Assembly (NCBI RefSeq): GCF_013201035.1
Contig: NZ_CP053707.1
Coordinates: forward strand, 3,534,001 to 3,598,000
DNA: 64,000 bases
Direction: 5' to 3'
From: Arthrobacter sp. NEB 688
GTDB lineage: Bacteria > Actinomycetota > Actinomycetes > Actinomycetales > Dermatophilaceae
In this document: positions 54,385 to 62,700 of the stretch, piece by piece
Layout: each line of letters opens with the position of its first letter
Position numbering within the stretch: position 1 is the first letter of the stretch
Program-made: the position numbers and the translations under genes
Notes under the pieces: model-generated
Seen by the model: only the letters and a program-made list of their open reading frames with translations
What the model was told of the DNA's origin: nothing
The model's database searches: none

Positions 54385-54995
54385 CCTGGGTCGACGCCCT
54401 CGGCTGGTTCGGGTCGGCGCTGCTCGTCTTCTCGCTGCTCCAGGCCCGCATCCTGCGGCTGCGGCTGCTCAACACGGTCGCGTGCGTCATCCTCGTCGTC
54501 TTCAACGCGGTGCTCGGCGTCTGGCCGATGGTCGCGATGAACGTCGTCCTCGCCGCCGTCAACCTCTGGTTCATCGCCCGGATGCTGCGCGAGCGCGGCG
54601 ACGAGCAGGCGTTCGCGGTGGTCCCGGTGCGCGAGGACGACGGCTACCTCCTCCACGTCCTGGGGCTGTGGCAGGCCGACGTCGCCCGCTTCTTCCCCGG
54701 GTTCGTCCCGGGCGCCGACCCCGCCCGCTCGACGTGGCTGGTCCAGCACGGGGACGAGACGGCCGGCGTCATCGTCGTGCGCGACGTCGGGGACGGGACC
54801 GCGCAGGTCGAGCTCGACTACGTGACCCCGCGCTTCCGGGACTTCTCCCCCGGCGAGTTCGTCTTCCGGCGCTCGGGGCTCCTCCACGAGCTCGGCGTGC
54901 GCCGCGTCCTCACCGCCCCCGGGATGGTCGCGCCGTACTACGACCGGCTCGGGTTCGCCCGCGACGGCGACCGCTACCGGCTCGACGTCGGCTGA
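54381..54995 (+). CDS. Membrane domain fused to GNAT-like domain
   Basis: The 204-residue protein has two or three N-terminal helices (ALGWFGSALLVFSLLQARIL to LWFIARML), resembling YgjV-type membrane segments, then a cytoplasmic domain with a GNAT-like end: LDYVTPRFRDFSPGEFVFRR, LHELGVRRVLTAPG, YYDRLGFARDG. The GNAT assignment rests on the classic YxxxGF ending. It is coupled to the SIMPL gene by a GTGA overlap and followed by a terminator. Confidence 0.75.
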   Translation: MTWVDALGWFGSALLVFSLLQARILRLRLLNTVACVILVVFNAVLGVWPMVAMNVVLAAVNLWFIARMLRERGDEQAFAVVPVREDDGYLLHVLGLWQADVARFFPGFVPGADPARSTWLVQHGDETAGVIVVRDVGDGTAQVELDYVTPRFRDFSPGEFVFRRSGLLHELGVRRVLTAPGMVAPYYDRLGFARDGDRYRLDVG

Positions 54996-55010
54996 GCGGC
55001 CCCGGACGTC

Positions 55011-55047
55011 GACGACCCGGGCCCTCGCGAGGAGGGCCCGGGTCGTC
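55011..55047. terminator. Bidirectional terminator between GNAT gene and ssrA
   Basis: A perfect 16-bp stem (arms 55011-55026 and 55032-55047) with a 5-base loop lies between the stop at 54995 and the 3' end of tmRNA at 55074. Confidence 0.8.
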
Positions 55048-55073
55048 TGCGGGGCAGGCGTGGGAGTGCGCCG

Positions 55074-55441
55074 TGGTGGAGGTGGCGGGAATCGAACCCG
55101 CGTCCACTGACGGGAGACCAGGGCTTCTCCGGGTGCAGTGCGCTGTGGATTTTCTCGGCCCCGGGGCTCGCGCGCACACGTTCCCCGACAGGCCCAGCCG
55201 AGTAGCAGTCCCGCGCCGTCCCTCGACATGACGACGCAGCAAGACCTCTAGATGACGCTGGTGACTAAGCCGAGATCATGCTTAGGCCAACGGACTTCGA
55301 GCTCGCTCAGGCGGCGAGGGCGAAGTCGGTGCGCTTGGAATCGGCACCTATTGGTTTGCACGGAGCGTTTGACGAGATGACCGTGCATCCTCGACCCGCT
55401 TCCCACTGGACATCCGACCAATGTCGAAACCGATCACCCCC
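55074..55441 (-). ncRNA. ssrA: tmRNA
   Basis: The transfer-messenger RNA is about 368 nt on the minus strand. The tRNA-like 5' end GGGGGTGATCGGTTTCGAC pairs with the 3' end CACCTCC, followed by ACCA (CCA encoded), and the T-arm GGGTTCGATTCCC is present. The tag reading frame at 55307-55345 encodes ADSKRTDFALAA then a stop, the typical actinobacterial proteolysis tag. Its protein partner SmpB is encoded 7 kb away on the same strand. Confidence 0.96.
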
Positions 55442-55574
55442 CTGAAGGGAGCACTCCCACGCTGTTGAGTTGTCACCGGCGACCGGGGTCACCGCACCGC
55501 CAGTATGCCGTGCAACACCGACAGCCCCCAACCCGATTCCGGGCGCGCCCCACCGGGGACCCGCGGCCCCGGGG

Positions 55575-56141
55575 TCAGGTCGCGGGGACCGGCGCCTCGG
55601 CGGGCGCGGGGCTCGAGGTGGTGGTGTCGGAGGTCGGCGCGCCCGAGGACGGGTCGACGGACTCCGTGGGCGACGGCTCCGGGGTGACGGGGTCCGTCGA
55701 GGGCGTGGGCGACGGGCTCGGCGTGGGGCTGCCCGACGGCACGGGCGTGCGCACGGGGGCCGGGCGCGTCCACGGGTTCGTGCGGTTGACGAACGGCGGG
55801 GGCGGCAGGGCCGTCGAGGTCGCGGTGGGCGACGGCGTCGAGGGGGTGCTGACCGCCGGGGACGGCAGCGGGGCCGGGGTGGCCGGCAGCGCGGGGCCGG
55901 ACGTGGACGACGGCGTGGGGGTCGACGGGACCTCGGGCGTCGGGGTGGGCGTGGCCGAGGGCTGCGGCGAGCGCGGCTGCTCCGACGTGGTCGGCGCGGG
56001 GGTGCCGTCGATGGCGGCGAGGCCCCCCGGCTGCAGCGCGACCATCCCGACGACGGCGGCGACACCCACGCAGGCGGCAGCGACCACCTGCAGCACGCCG
56101 ACGCGCGCCGAGGCGGGTGCACCCCTGCGGTACCCCTGCAC
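55575..56141 (-). CDS. Single-helix protein with long Pro/Ser/Thr-rich exterior, unknown
   Basis: The 188-residue protein has a short basic cytoplasmic N-terminus, one helix (about 16-37), and then some 140 residues of nearly pure Pro, Ser, Thr, Ala and Glu without a folded domain. Such mucin-like wall spacers are common in actinobacteria. Low complexity makes the gene call itself less certain, but the signal-anchor and consistent composition support it. It is divergent from pyruvate carboxylase. Confidence 0.55.
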   Translation of the reverse strand: MQGYRRGAPASARVGVLQVVAAACVGVAAVVGMVALQPGGLAAIDGTPAPTTSEQPRSPQPSATPTPTPEVPSTPTPSSTSGPALPATPAPLPSPAVSTPSTPSPTATSTALPPPPFVNRTNPWTRPAPVRTPVPSGSPTPSPSPTPSTDPVTPEPSPTESVDPSSGAPTSDTTTSSPAPAEAPVPAT

Positions 56142-56303
56142 GTCACACAGGCTAAGCGCAACCAGAACGCATCCGGGACAACCGAACGGTCGATGCGCGG
56201 ACCGTGTCGACGTGCAGGGCCCGCCATCGCGGACGTCACGGCCCCGGTGTGGCGCTCGTCACTAGGGTGGGGAGCGTCGCCCGCCCCCGTCCGGAGGTCC
56301 GCC

Positions 56304-59300
56304 GTGTTCCAGAAGATCCTCGTCGCCAACCGCGGGGAGATCGCCGTCCGGGCGTTCCGCGCCGCCACCGAGCTGGGGGCCAAGACCGTCGCCGTCTTCC
56401 CGCACGAGGACCGCACCTCCGAGCACCGGCTCAAGGCGGACGAGTCCTACGAGATCGGCGAGGTGGGCCACCCCGTCCGCGCCTACCTCGACCACGCGAA
56501 CATCGTGCGGGTCGCCGTCGACTGCGGCGCCGACGCCGTCTACCCGGGCTACGGCTTCCTGTCGGAGAACCCCGACCTCGCCGAGGCGTGCGAGGCGGCC
56601 GGCATCACCTTCATCGGCCCGCCGGCCTCCGCGCTCCACCTCGCCGGCAACAAGGCACGGGCCATCGCCGCGGCCCGCGAGGCGGGCCTGCCGACCCTGC
56701 GCGGCGCGGACCCGACGACCGACCTCGACGCCCTCGCGGCCGCCGCGGAGGAGATCGGCTTCCCCGTCTTCGTCAAGGCCGTCTCCGGCGGCGGCGGGCG
56801 CGGGATGCGCCGCGTCGACGAGCGCTCGCAGCTGCGCGACTCGCTCGAGGCCGCCCAGCGCGAGGCCGACGCCGCGTTCGGCGACCCGACCCTCTACCTC
56901 GAGGAGGCGGTCGTCCGGCCGCGGCACATCGAGGTCCAGGTCCTCGCGGACGCGACCGGCACCGTGCTGCACCTCTTCGAGCGCGACTGCTCGGTGCAGC
57001 GCCGCCACCAGAAGGTCGTCGAGATCGCCCCGGCCCCGAACCTCGACCCCGAGGTGCGGGCGAGCATGTGCGCCGACGCCGTGCGCTTCGCCGAGACCAT
57101 CGGCTACCGCAACGCCGGCACCGTCGAGTTCCTCCTCGGCGAGGACGGCCGCTACGTCTTCATCGAGATGAACCCGCGGATCCAGGTCGAGCACACCGTG
57201 ACCGAGGAGGTCACCGACATCGACCTCGTCGTCTCGCAGATGCGGATCGCGGCCGGCGAGACCCTCGAGGACCTCGGGCTGCGCCAGGAGGACATCCGCA
57301 CCCGCGGGGCCGCGCTCCAGTGCCGGATCACGACCGAGGACCCGGCCAACGGCTTCCGGCCGGACGCCGGCCAGATCACCGTCTACCGCTCGGCGGGTGG
57401 CGGCGGCGTGCGCCTGGACGGCGGCACGGTCTTCGTCGGCGCGCAGGTCAGCCCCCACTTCGACTCCATGCTCGTCAAGCTCACCTGCCGGGGCAGCGAC
57501 TTCGGCGTGGCCGTGCGGCGCGCGCGACGGGCGTTGGCGGAGTTCCGGATCCGCGGCGTCTCGACGAACATCCCGTTCCTCGAGGCGGTCATCGCCGACC
57601 CCGTCTTCCAGCGCGGGGAGGCGACGACCGGCTTCATCGACGAGCGGCCCGAGCTGCTCGAGGCGCGGATGGGCGGCGACCGCGGCACCAAGCTGCTGCA
57701 GTACCTCGCCGACGTGAGCGTCAACCAGCCCCACGGCCCCGCGACGACGCACCTCAAGCCGCGCACCAAGCTGCCCGTGCTCGACACCGACGCGCCCCTG
57801 CCCCCCGGCACCCGCGACCTCCTCCTCCGCGTCGGGCCGGCCGAGTTCGCCCGGCAGCTGCGCGAGCGCACCGACGTCCCCGTCACCGACACCACCTTCC
57901 GCGACGCCCACCAGTCGCTCCTGGCCACGCGGATGCGCACCCGGGACCTGCTGCACGTCGCCGGCCACGTGGCGCGCACGACCCCGCAGCTGCTGTCGAT
58001 GGAGGCCTGGGGCGGCGCCACGTACGACGTCGCGCTGCGCTTCCTCCACGAGGACCCGTGGGAGCGCCTGGCCCTGCTGCGCGAGGCGATGCCGAACATC
58101 CCGCTCCAGATGCTCCTGCGCGGGCGCAACACCGTCGGCTACACGCCGTACCCGACGAAGGTCACCGATGCCTTCGTCCACGAGGCGGCCCGCACGGGCC
58201 TGGACGTCTTCCGGATCTTCGACTCGCTCAACGACGTCTCGCAGATGCGCCCCGCCGTCGAGGCCGTCCTCGACACCGGGACCGCCGTCGCCGAGGTCGC
58301 CCTCTGCTACACCGGCAACCTCATGGACCCCGGCGAGCGGCTCTACACGCTCGACTACTACCTGCGCCTCGCCGAGGAGATCGTCGGCACCGGCGCGCAC
58401 GTCCTCGCCATCAAGGACATGGCCGGGCTGCTGCGGGCGCCGGCCGCCCGCCGGCTCGTCACGGCGCTGCGCGAGAACTTCGACCTGCCGGTGCACCTGC
58501 ACACCCACGACACCGCCGGGGGCCAGGTCGGCACGCTGCTCGCGGCCATCGACGCCGGGGTCGACGCGGTCGACGCCGCGACGGCCACGATGTCGGGCAC
58601 GACGAGCCAGCCGAGCCTGTCGGCCCTCGTCGCCGCCACCGACGGCACCGAACGCGAGACCGGCCTCGACATCGACGCCGTCTTCGCGCTCGAGCCCTAC
58701 TGGGAGGCCGTGCGCCGCCTCTACGCGCCGTTCGAGTCCGGGCTCGCCTCCCCCACCGGCCGCGTCTACTTCCACGAGATCCCCGGCGGGCAGCTCTCGA
58801 ACCTGCGCCAGCAGGCCATCGCGCTCGGCCTCGGCGACCGCTTCGAGGACGTCGAGGACATGTACGCCGCCGCCGACCGGATCCTCGGGCACCTCGTCAA
58901 GGTCACCCCGAGCAGCAAGGTCGTCGGCGACCTCGCGCTCGCGCTCGTCGGGGCCGGAGCCGACCCGGCGGACTTCGAGGAGAACCCGACGAGGTACGAC
59001 ATCCCCGACTCCGTCATCGGCTTCCTCGGCGGCGAGCTCGGCGACCCGCCCGGCGGATGGCCCGAGCCGTTCCGCACCAAGGCGCTGCAGGGCCGCACGC
59101 CCAAGCCCCGGGTCACCGAGCTGACGCCGGAGCAGGAGGAGTCGCTCGTCACCGACACCCGCCGCACCCTCAACCAGCTGCTCTTCCCGGGGCCGACGAA
59201 GGAGTTCGAGGAGACCCGCGAGCTCTACGGCGACCTCTCGGTGCTCGGCACCATCGAGTTCCTCCACGGCCTGGAGCACGGGCGGGAGTACGAGGCCGAG

Positions 59301-59687
59301 ATCGAGGCCGGCAAGCGGCTGCTGCTCGGCATCAGCTCGGTCGGCGACCCCGACCGGCAGGGGATGCGCACCGTCATGTGCACGCTCAACGGCCAGTTCC
59401 GGCCGGTCCAGGTCCGTGACCGCTCGGTCGAGGTGGCGACCAAGGCCGCCGAGAAGGCCGACCCGGGCACGCCCGGTCACGTCGCGGCCCCGTTCGCCGG
59501 TGTCGTGACGCCGGTCGTCGCGGAGGGCGACACGGTCGAGGCCGGCGGCGTCGTCGCGACGATCGAGGCGATGAAGATGGAGGCGAGCATCACCTCGCCG
59601 ACCGGCGGCACCGTCGAGCGCCTGGCGATCTCGGGGCACCAGCAGGTCGAGGGCGGCGACCTCGTCCTCGTCGTCTCCGCCGGCTGA
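56304..59687 (+). CDS. pyc: Pyruvate carboxylase
   Basis: The 1127-residue biotin enzyme makes oxaloacetate from pyruvate. Domains in order: biotin carboxylase (about 1-450) with KILVANRGEIAVR, AVSGGGGRGMR and EMNPRIQVEHTVTE; carboxyltransferase (about 520-800) with TFRDAHQSLLATRMRT and HTHDTAGG; the PYC/OADA region; and a biotinyl domain ending the protein with EAMKMEA (biotin on Lys). GTG 56304 has GGAGG seven bases upstream. Length is normal for the single-chain enzyme. Confidence 0.97.
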   Translation: MFQKILVANRGEIAVRAFRAATELGAKTVAVFPHEDRTSEHRLKADESYEIGEVGHPVRAYLDHANIVRVAVDCGADAVYPGYGFLSENPDLAEACEAAGITFIGPPASALHLAGNKARAIAAAREAGLPTLRGADPTTDLDALAAAAEEIGFPVFVKAVSGGGGRGMRRVDERSQLRDSLEAAQREADAAFGDPTLYLEEAVVRPRHIEVQVLADATGTVLHLFERDCSVQRRHQKVVEIAPAPNLDPEVRASMCADAVRFAETIGYRNAGTVEFLLGEDGRYVFIEMNPRIQVEHTVTEEVTDIDLVVSQMRIAAGETLEDLGLRQEDIRTRGAALQCRITTEDPANGFRPDAGQITVYRSAGGGGVRLDGGTVFVGAQVSPHFDSMLVKLTCRGSDFGVAVRRARRALAEFRIRGVSTNIPFLEAVIADPVFQRGEATTGFIDERPELLEARMGGDRGTKLLQYLADVSVNQPHGPATTHLKPRTKLPVLDTDAPLPPGTRDLLLRVGPAEFARQLRERTDVPVTDTTFRDAHQSLLATRMRTRDLLHVAGHVARTTPQLLSMEAWGGATYDVALRFLHEDPWERLALLREAMPNIPLQMLLRGRNTVGYTPYPTKVTDAFVHEAARTGLDVFRIFDSLNDVSQMRPAVEAVLDTGTAVAEVALCYTGNLMDPGERLYTLDYYLRLAEEIVGTGAHVLAIKDMAGLLRAPAARRLVTALRENFDLPVHLHTHDTAGGQVGTLLAAIDAGVDAVDAATATMSGTTSQPSLSALVAATDGTERETGLDIDAVFALEPYWEAVRRLYAPFESGLASPTGRVYFHEIPGGQLSNLRQQAIALGLGDRFEDVEDMYAAADRILGHLVKVTPSSKVVGDLALALVGAGADPADFEENPTRYDIPDSVIGFLGGELGDPPGGWPEPFRTKALQGRTPKPRVTELTPEQEESLVTDTRRTLNQLLFPGPTKEFEETRELYGDLSVLGTIEFLHGLEHGREYEAEIEAGKRLLLGISSVGDPDRQGMRTVMCTLNGQFRPVQVRDRSVEVATKAAEKADPGTPGHVAAPFAGVVTPVVAEGDTVEAGGVVATIEAMKMEASITSPTGGTVERLAISGHQQVEGGDLVLVVSAG

Positions 59688-59895
59688 GCGCGCGTGGCCG
59701 CGGACCCTCCCGCAGCGCCCCCCGCGGGGTGCGCGGGCCGGGGCCGGACGACCCGCGGACCTGCGACGTCGAATGTTCGTCGAAAGTTGGGTGCACCGAA
59801 ACCCCCGTCGGCCGGGCCGGGTGCATAGCGTGGGATCCATCAGCGCGGTGCGTTCCTGGCGGGGCGTGCTGCACCCCCAGCGAAGGGAGCACCCC

Positions 59896-60069
59896 ATGGG
59901 TCTCGGAGACAAGATCGAGAACATCAAGGACGACGTCGTCGGCAAGGCCAAGGAGGCCACCGGCAAGGCGACCGACAACGAGCGCCTCGAGGCCGAGGGC
60001 CGCGCGGACCAGACGAAGTCGGACGTCAAGCAGGCCGGCGAGAACGTCAAGGACGCCTTCAAGCACTGA
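59896..60069 (+). CDS. CsbD-like stress protein
   Basis: This 57-residue hydrophilic protein has the CsbD pattern: MGLGDKIENIKDDVVGKAKE, ATDNERLEAEGRADQTKSDVKQAGENVKDAF. Relatives are induced by general stress; the function is unknown. ATG 59896 has GAAGGGAG upstream. A leader of about 200 bases after pyruvate carboxylase probably holds its own promoter, and a hairpin follows. Confidence 0.92.
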   Translation: MGLGDKIENIKDDVVGKAKEATGKATDNERLEAEGRADQTKSDVKQAGENVKDAFKH

Positions 60070-60105
60070 CACCGGACTCCCGACCCGCCGCGTCGGGGAA
60101 CCACG

Positions 60106-60137
60106 ACGGGCCGCTCCCCCACCGGGGAGCGGCCCGT
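60106..60137. terminator. Bidirectional terminator after the CsbD gene
   Basis: A 14-bp perfect stem (ACGGGCCGCTCCCC and its complement) lies between convergent stops at 60069 and 60170. Confidence 0.8.
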
Positions 60138-60169
60138 CCGTCGTCCACGGGGCCCGGCCCTCGCCGGGC

Positions 60170-62137
60170 CTACCAGCTGCCGCCGGAGGAGCCGCCGCCT
60201 CCACCGCCGGAGAAGCCTCCCCCGCCGCTGAACCCCGACGAGCCGGACGAGCCCGGGGTCGAGACGAAGGTGCCGGCCGCCACCGTCGAGAACGAGTCCA
60301 TGCTCGAGGCGACGTCGCGGAACCCGCCGTCGCCCCACGAGCCGACGTACCAGAACGGGCTCACGACGCTGTGCCCGGCGGCGGTCGCCGCGGCCGCGAC
60401 CTCCTCGAACACGCCGGCCCAGCGGTCGGCGAGGCCGAAGACGATGGCGTAGGGCAGGAAGCGGCTGAAGAGGTCCTGCGCCTCCTCCCACCGGATCTGC
60501 CCGGCCTCGGCCGTCGCGAGGTAGCGCTCGAAGCCCTTGCTCTGGGCGAGGACCGCCGAGCCCTCCGCGGTGCGGGCGGCCATCCGGCGGCCCAGGGCGC
60601 GCGTCACGAGGCCCCCGACGACGAGCCCGCCGGCGAGCACCCACACCGGGTCGACCGGCAGCCCGGAGTCGGCGAAGACCCCCGAGGCGGGGCCGGCGAG
60701 GAAGAAGCCGCCGAGCACGCCGAGGCCCACGAGGACGCTGCCGAGGGCCATCCAGCCCGAGCGCTGGGCCTGCGGGCTGCGGCGGAACCAGCCGCGCTCG
60801 ACGACCTCCTCGTACATGAGCCGCTGGACGGCGTCGAGGGTCGGCTTGAAGCGGTTCTTGAGCGAGGACAGCGAGACCTGGTCACCCGCGGCGAAGAGCG
60901 ACTCGTGGAGGAGCTGCTCGTAGGAGGAGAGGGGCGCGCTGCCCGCAGGCGGCGTCGTGCGGGTGAGGAGCCAGTCGTCCTTGCGGAAGCCGCCGGCCTC
61001 CGCGCGGCTGATCCGCAGGTGGCCGCGCACCGCGAGGTCGATGATCGTCGCCGTCACGTCGACGAGGCCGGCCTCCTCGTCGAGCACGGTGCCGACGAGG
61101 CCCGGCTGGACGCCGTCCGGCGGGGTGAAGCGCACGGCGACCGTCGGGGCGGGTCCGCCGACGACGACCGGCGCGCTCTCGCCGGCTCCGGGCGCGAGCC
61201 CGGGCGTCAGGCCGGCGTAGCGCTCGTCGCGCCCGCGCCGCCAGACGAGCAGGCCCATGAGGGTGCCGGCGGCGACGGGGACGAGGAGGCCGCCCCCGGT
61301 CGCGAGGAGCCCGAGGGCGCGCGCCGTCGCCGGCGTCACGGAGCTGCCCCCGCTGCTCGTGACGTCGCCCTCGCGCAGGTCGGGCGCGAGGTCGCCGAAG
61401 GCGTCGCGGGGGAAGGAGGCCACGACCGAGGCGCCCTCCTCCGCCGCGAGGTCGGGCACGGTGTACTCGGCGCTCGCCCCTGGGGTCGCCTCGCAGGGGT
61501 CGGTCGAGCCGTAGGGCCCGTGGAAGCAGGCGGCGCGGGTCACCTCGGCCGGACCGCTCACCGTGGCCCGCACGTCGTGCTGCGGGAAGGAGCTCGCCGT
61601 GCTCACGACGTCGAAGTAGACCTCGGCCGTCCCGTCGCCGATGTCGTTGACGAGGTGCGCCAGGCGGTAGCGCACGACGTAGCGCGCGGTGCCGCTGACG
61701 GTCTCGGACGGGCTGCCGATCCGGATCCGCCGGTCCGCGCCGTAGTCCTCGACGGTGATGTCGGTCGGGGCGCCGGTCGGCGAGGTGACCTCGATGCCGG
61801 ACAGCTCGTAGTAGCGGTACTGCGTCTCGCTGTCCTGGTAGCCCGCCCGGACCCGGACCAGGCGGTAGATGCCGTGCCGGTCCTCGCCCTCGGGGAAGCG
61901 CCAGGTGATGTCCTCGGTGACGACGACGCTGCCGTCCTCCTGGGCCTCGATGCTCGTGTGCAGCGAGTCGGCCTGTTCCTCGGCCGTGAGCGCGGAGGGC
62001 ACGGAGCCGCCCCAGGCGCCGACGCCCGCCCCGGCGCTGCGCTCGGCCGTGGCCGACGCGGGCGCCGCACCGGTCAGGGCGGCGAGGCAGGCGAGCAGGA
62101 CGAGGACGGCGACGCGGGCGCCGCCCCGGCGGGGCAT
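60170..62137 (-). CDS. DUF2207 membrane protein
   Basis: The 655-residue protein has a signal peptide (ASATAER), an extracytoplasmic DUF2207 domain (HTSIEAQEDGSVVVTEDITWRF, HGIYRLVRV, YVVRYRL), a transmembrane helix near residue 265, a cytoplasmic winged-helix-like part (ATIIDLAVRGHLRI), two more helices, and a C-terminus ending in Gly/Ser repeats with FSGGGGFSGGGGGG. This family is widespread and uncharacterised. ATG 62137 starts two bases past the smpB stop. Confidence 0.87.
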   Translation of the reverse strand: MPRRGGARVAVLVLLACLAALTGAAPASATAERSAGAGVGAWGGSVPSALTAEEQADSLHTSIEAQEDGSVVVTEDITWRFPEGEDRHGIYRLVRVRAGYQDSETQYRYYELSGIEVTSPTGAPTDITVEDYGADRRIRIGSPSETVSGTARYVVRYRLAHLVNDIGDGTAEVYFDVVSTASSFPQHDVRATVSGPAEVTRAACFHGPYGSTDPCEATPGASAEYTVPDLAAEEGASVVASFPRDAFGDLAPDLREGDVTSSGGSSVTPATARALGLLATGGGLLVPVAAGTLMGLLVWRRGRDERYAGLTPGLAPGAGESAPVVVGGPAPTVAVRFTPPDGVQPGLVGTVLDEEAGLVDVTATIIDLAVRGHLRISRAEAGGFRKDDWLLTRTTPPAGSAPLSSYEQLLHESLFAAGDQVSLSSLKNRFKPTLDAVQRLMYEEVVERGWFRRSPQAQRSGWMALGSVLVGLGVLGGFFLAGPASGVFADSGLPVDPVWVLAGGLVVGGLVTRALGRRMAARTAEGSAVLAQSKGFERYLATAEAGQIRWEEAQDLFSRFLPYAIVFGLADRWAGVFEEVAAAATAAGHSVVSPFWYVGSWGDGGFRDVASSMDSFSTVAAGTFVSTPGSSGSSGFSGGGGFSGGGGGGSSGGSW

Positions 62138-62139
62138 CC

Positions 62140-62631
62140 TCAGTCCTCGCCGCGCCGCCGGGCGGAGATGGCCCGGTCGGCCTCGCGGCGGTCCTGCCGC
62201 TCGCGCAGCGCCTGGCGCTTGTCGTAGGCCTTCTTGCCCTTGACGACGGCGATCTCGACCTTGGCGCGGCCGTCCTTGAAGTAGAGGCTGAGCGGCACGA
62301 CCGAGTACCCGGACTCGCGCGTCGCCTGCGCGATCTTGTCGAGCTCGCGGCGGTGCAGCAGGAGCTTGCGGCGGCGGCGCGGCGTGTGGTTGGTCCACGT
62401 GCCGTTGACGTACTCGGGGATGTGGACGCCCTCGAGCCAGAGGTCCTCGTCGCGGTCGAACCCGGCCCAGCCGTCGATGAGCGAGGCCCGGCCCATCCGC
62501 AGGGCCTTGACCTCGGTGCCCATGAGGACCATCCCGGCCTCGTAGGTGTCCTCGACGAGGTAGTCGTGGCGCGCCTTGCGGTTGCTCGCCACGAGCTTCG
62601 TGCCGGGGGTCCGCCCCTTGTCCTTCGCCAC
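62140..62631 (-). CDS. smpB: SsrA-binding protein
   Basis: The 163-residue tmRNA-binding protein is required for trans-translation. It has [49 protein letters not shown] and the basic C-terminal tail [17 protein letters not shown] 62631 is used. The order M23 peptidase-smpB follows the common actinobacterial ftsE-ftsX-smpB neighbourhood, so ftsX probably lies just beyond the window (inference). Confidence 0.96.
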   Translation of the reverse strand: MAKDKGRTPGTKLVASNRKARHDYLVEDTYEAGMVLMGTEVKALRMGRASLIDGWAGFDRDEDLWLEGVHIPEYVNGTWTNHTPRRRRKLLLHRRELDKIAQATRESGYSVVPLSLYFKDGRAKVEIAVVKGKKAYDKRQALRERQDRREADRAISARRRGED

Positions 62632-62700
62632 GGTCAGGAGGCTACCCGCCCGGGCCGGGTCGGCTCACGGCGATTCCCGCCGCGGCCCGCCGTCGCGTGC

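Noticed and set aside
55307-56434. A 375-codon frame starting in the tmRNA region
   Set aside because: Its C-terminal end is the tmRNA tag reading frame; the rest is antisense to the Pro/Ser-rich protein gene. The stretch is better explained by ssrA.
59770-59790. CGAATGTTCG as an SOS (LexA) box before the CsbD gene
   Set aside because: Actinobacterial LexA sites need CGAAC-N4-GTTCG. The spacing here is too short, so the match is weak.
56262-60644. A 1460-codon open frame antisense to pyruvate carboxylase
   Set aside because: It is a mirror of a long GC-rich gene. The product is Arg/Gly/Val/Asp-rich low complexity with no domain, and the sense strand encodes a complete known enzyme.
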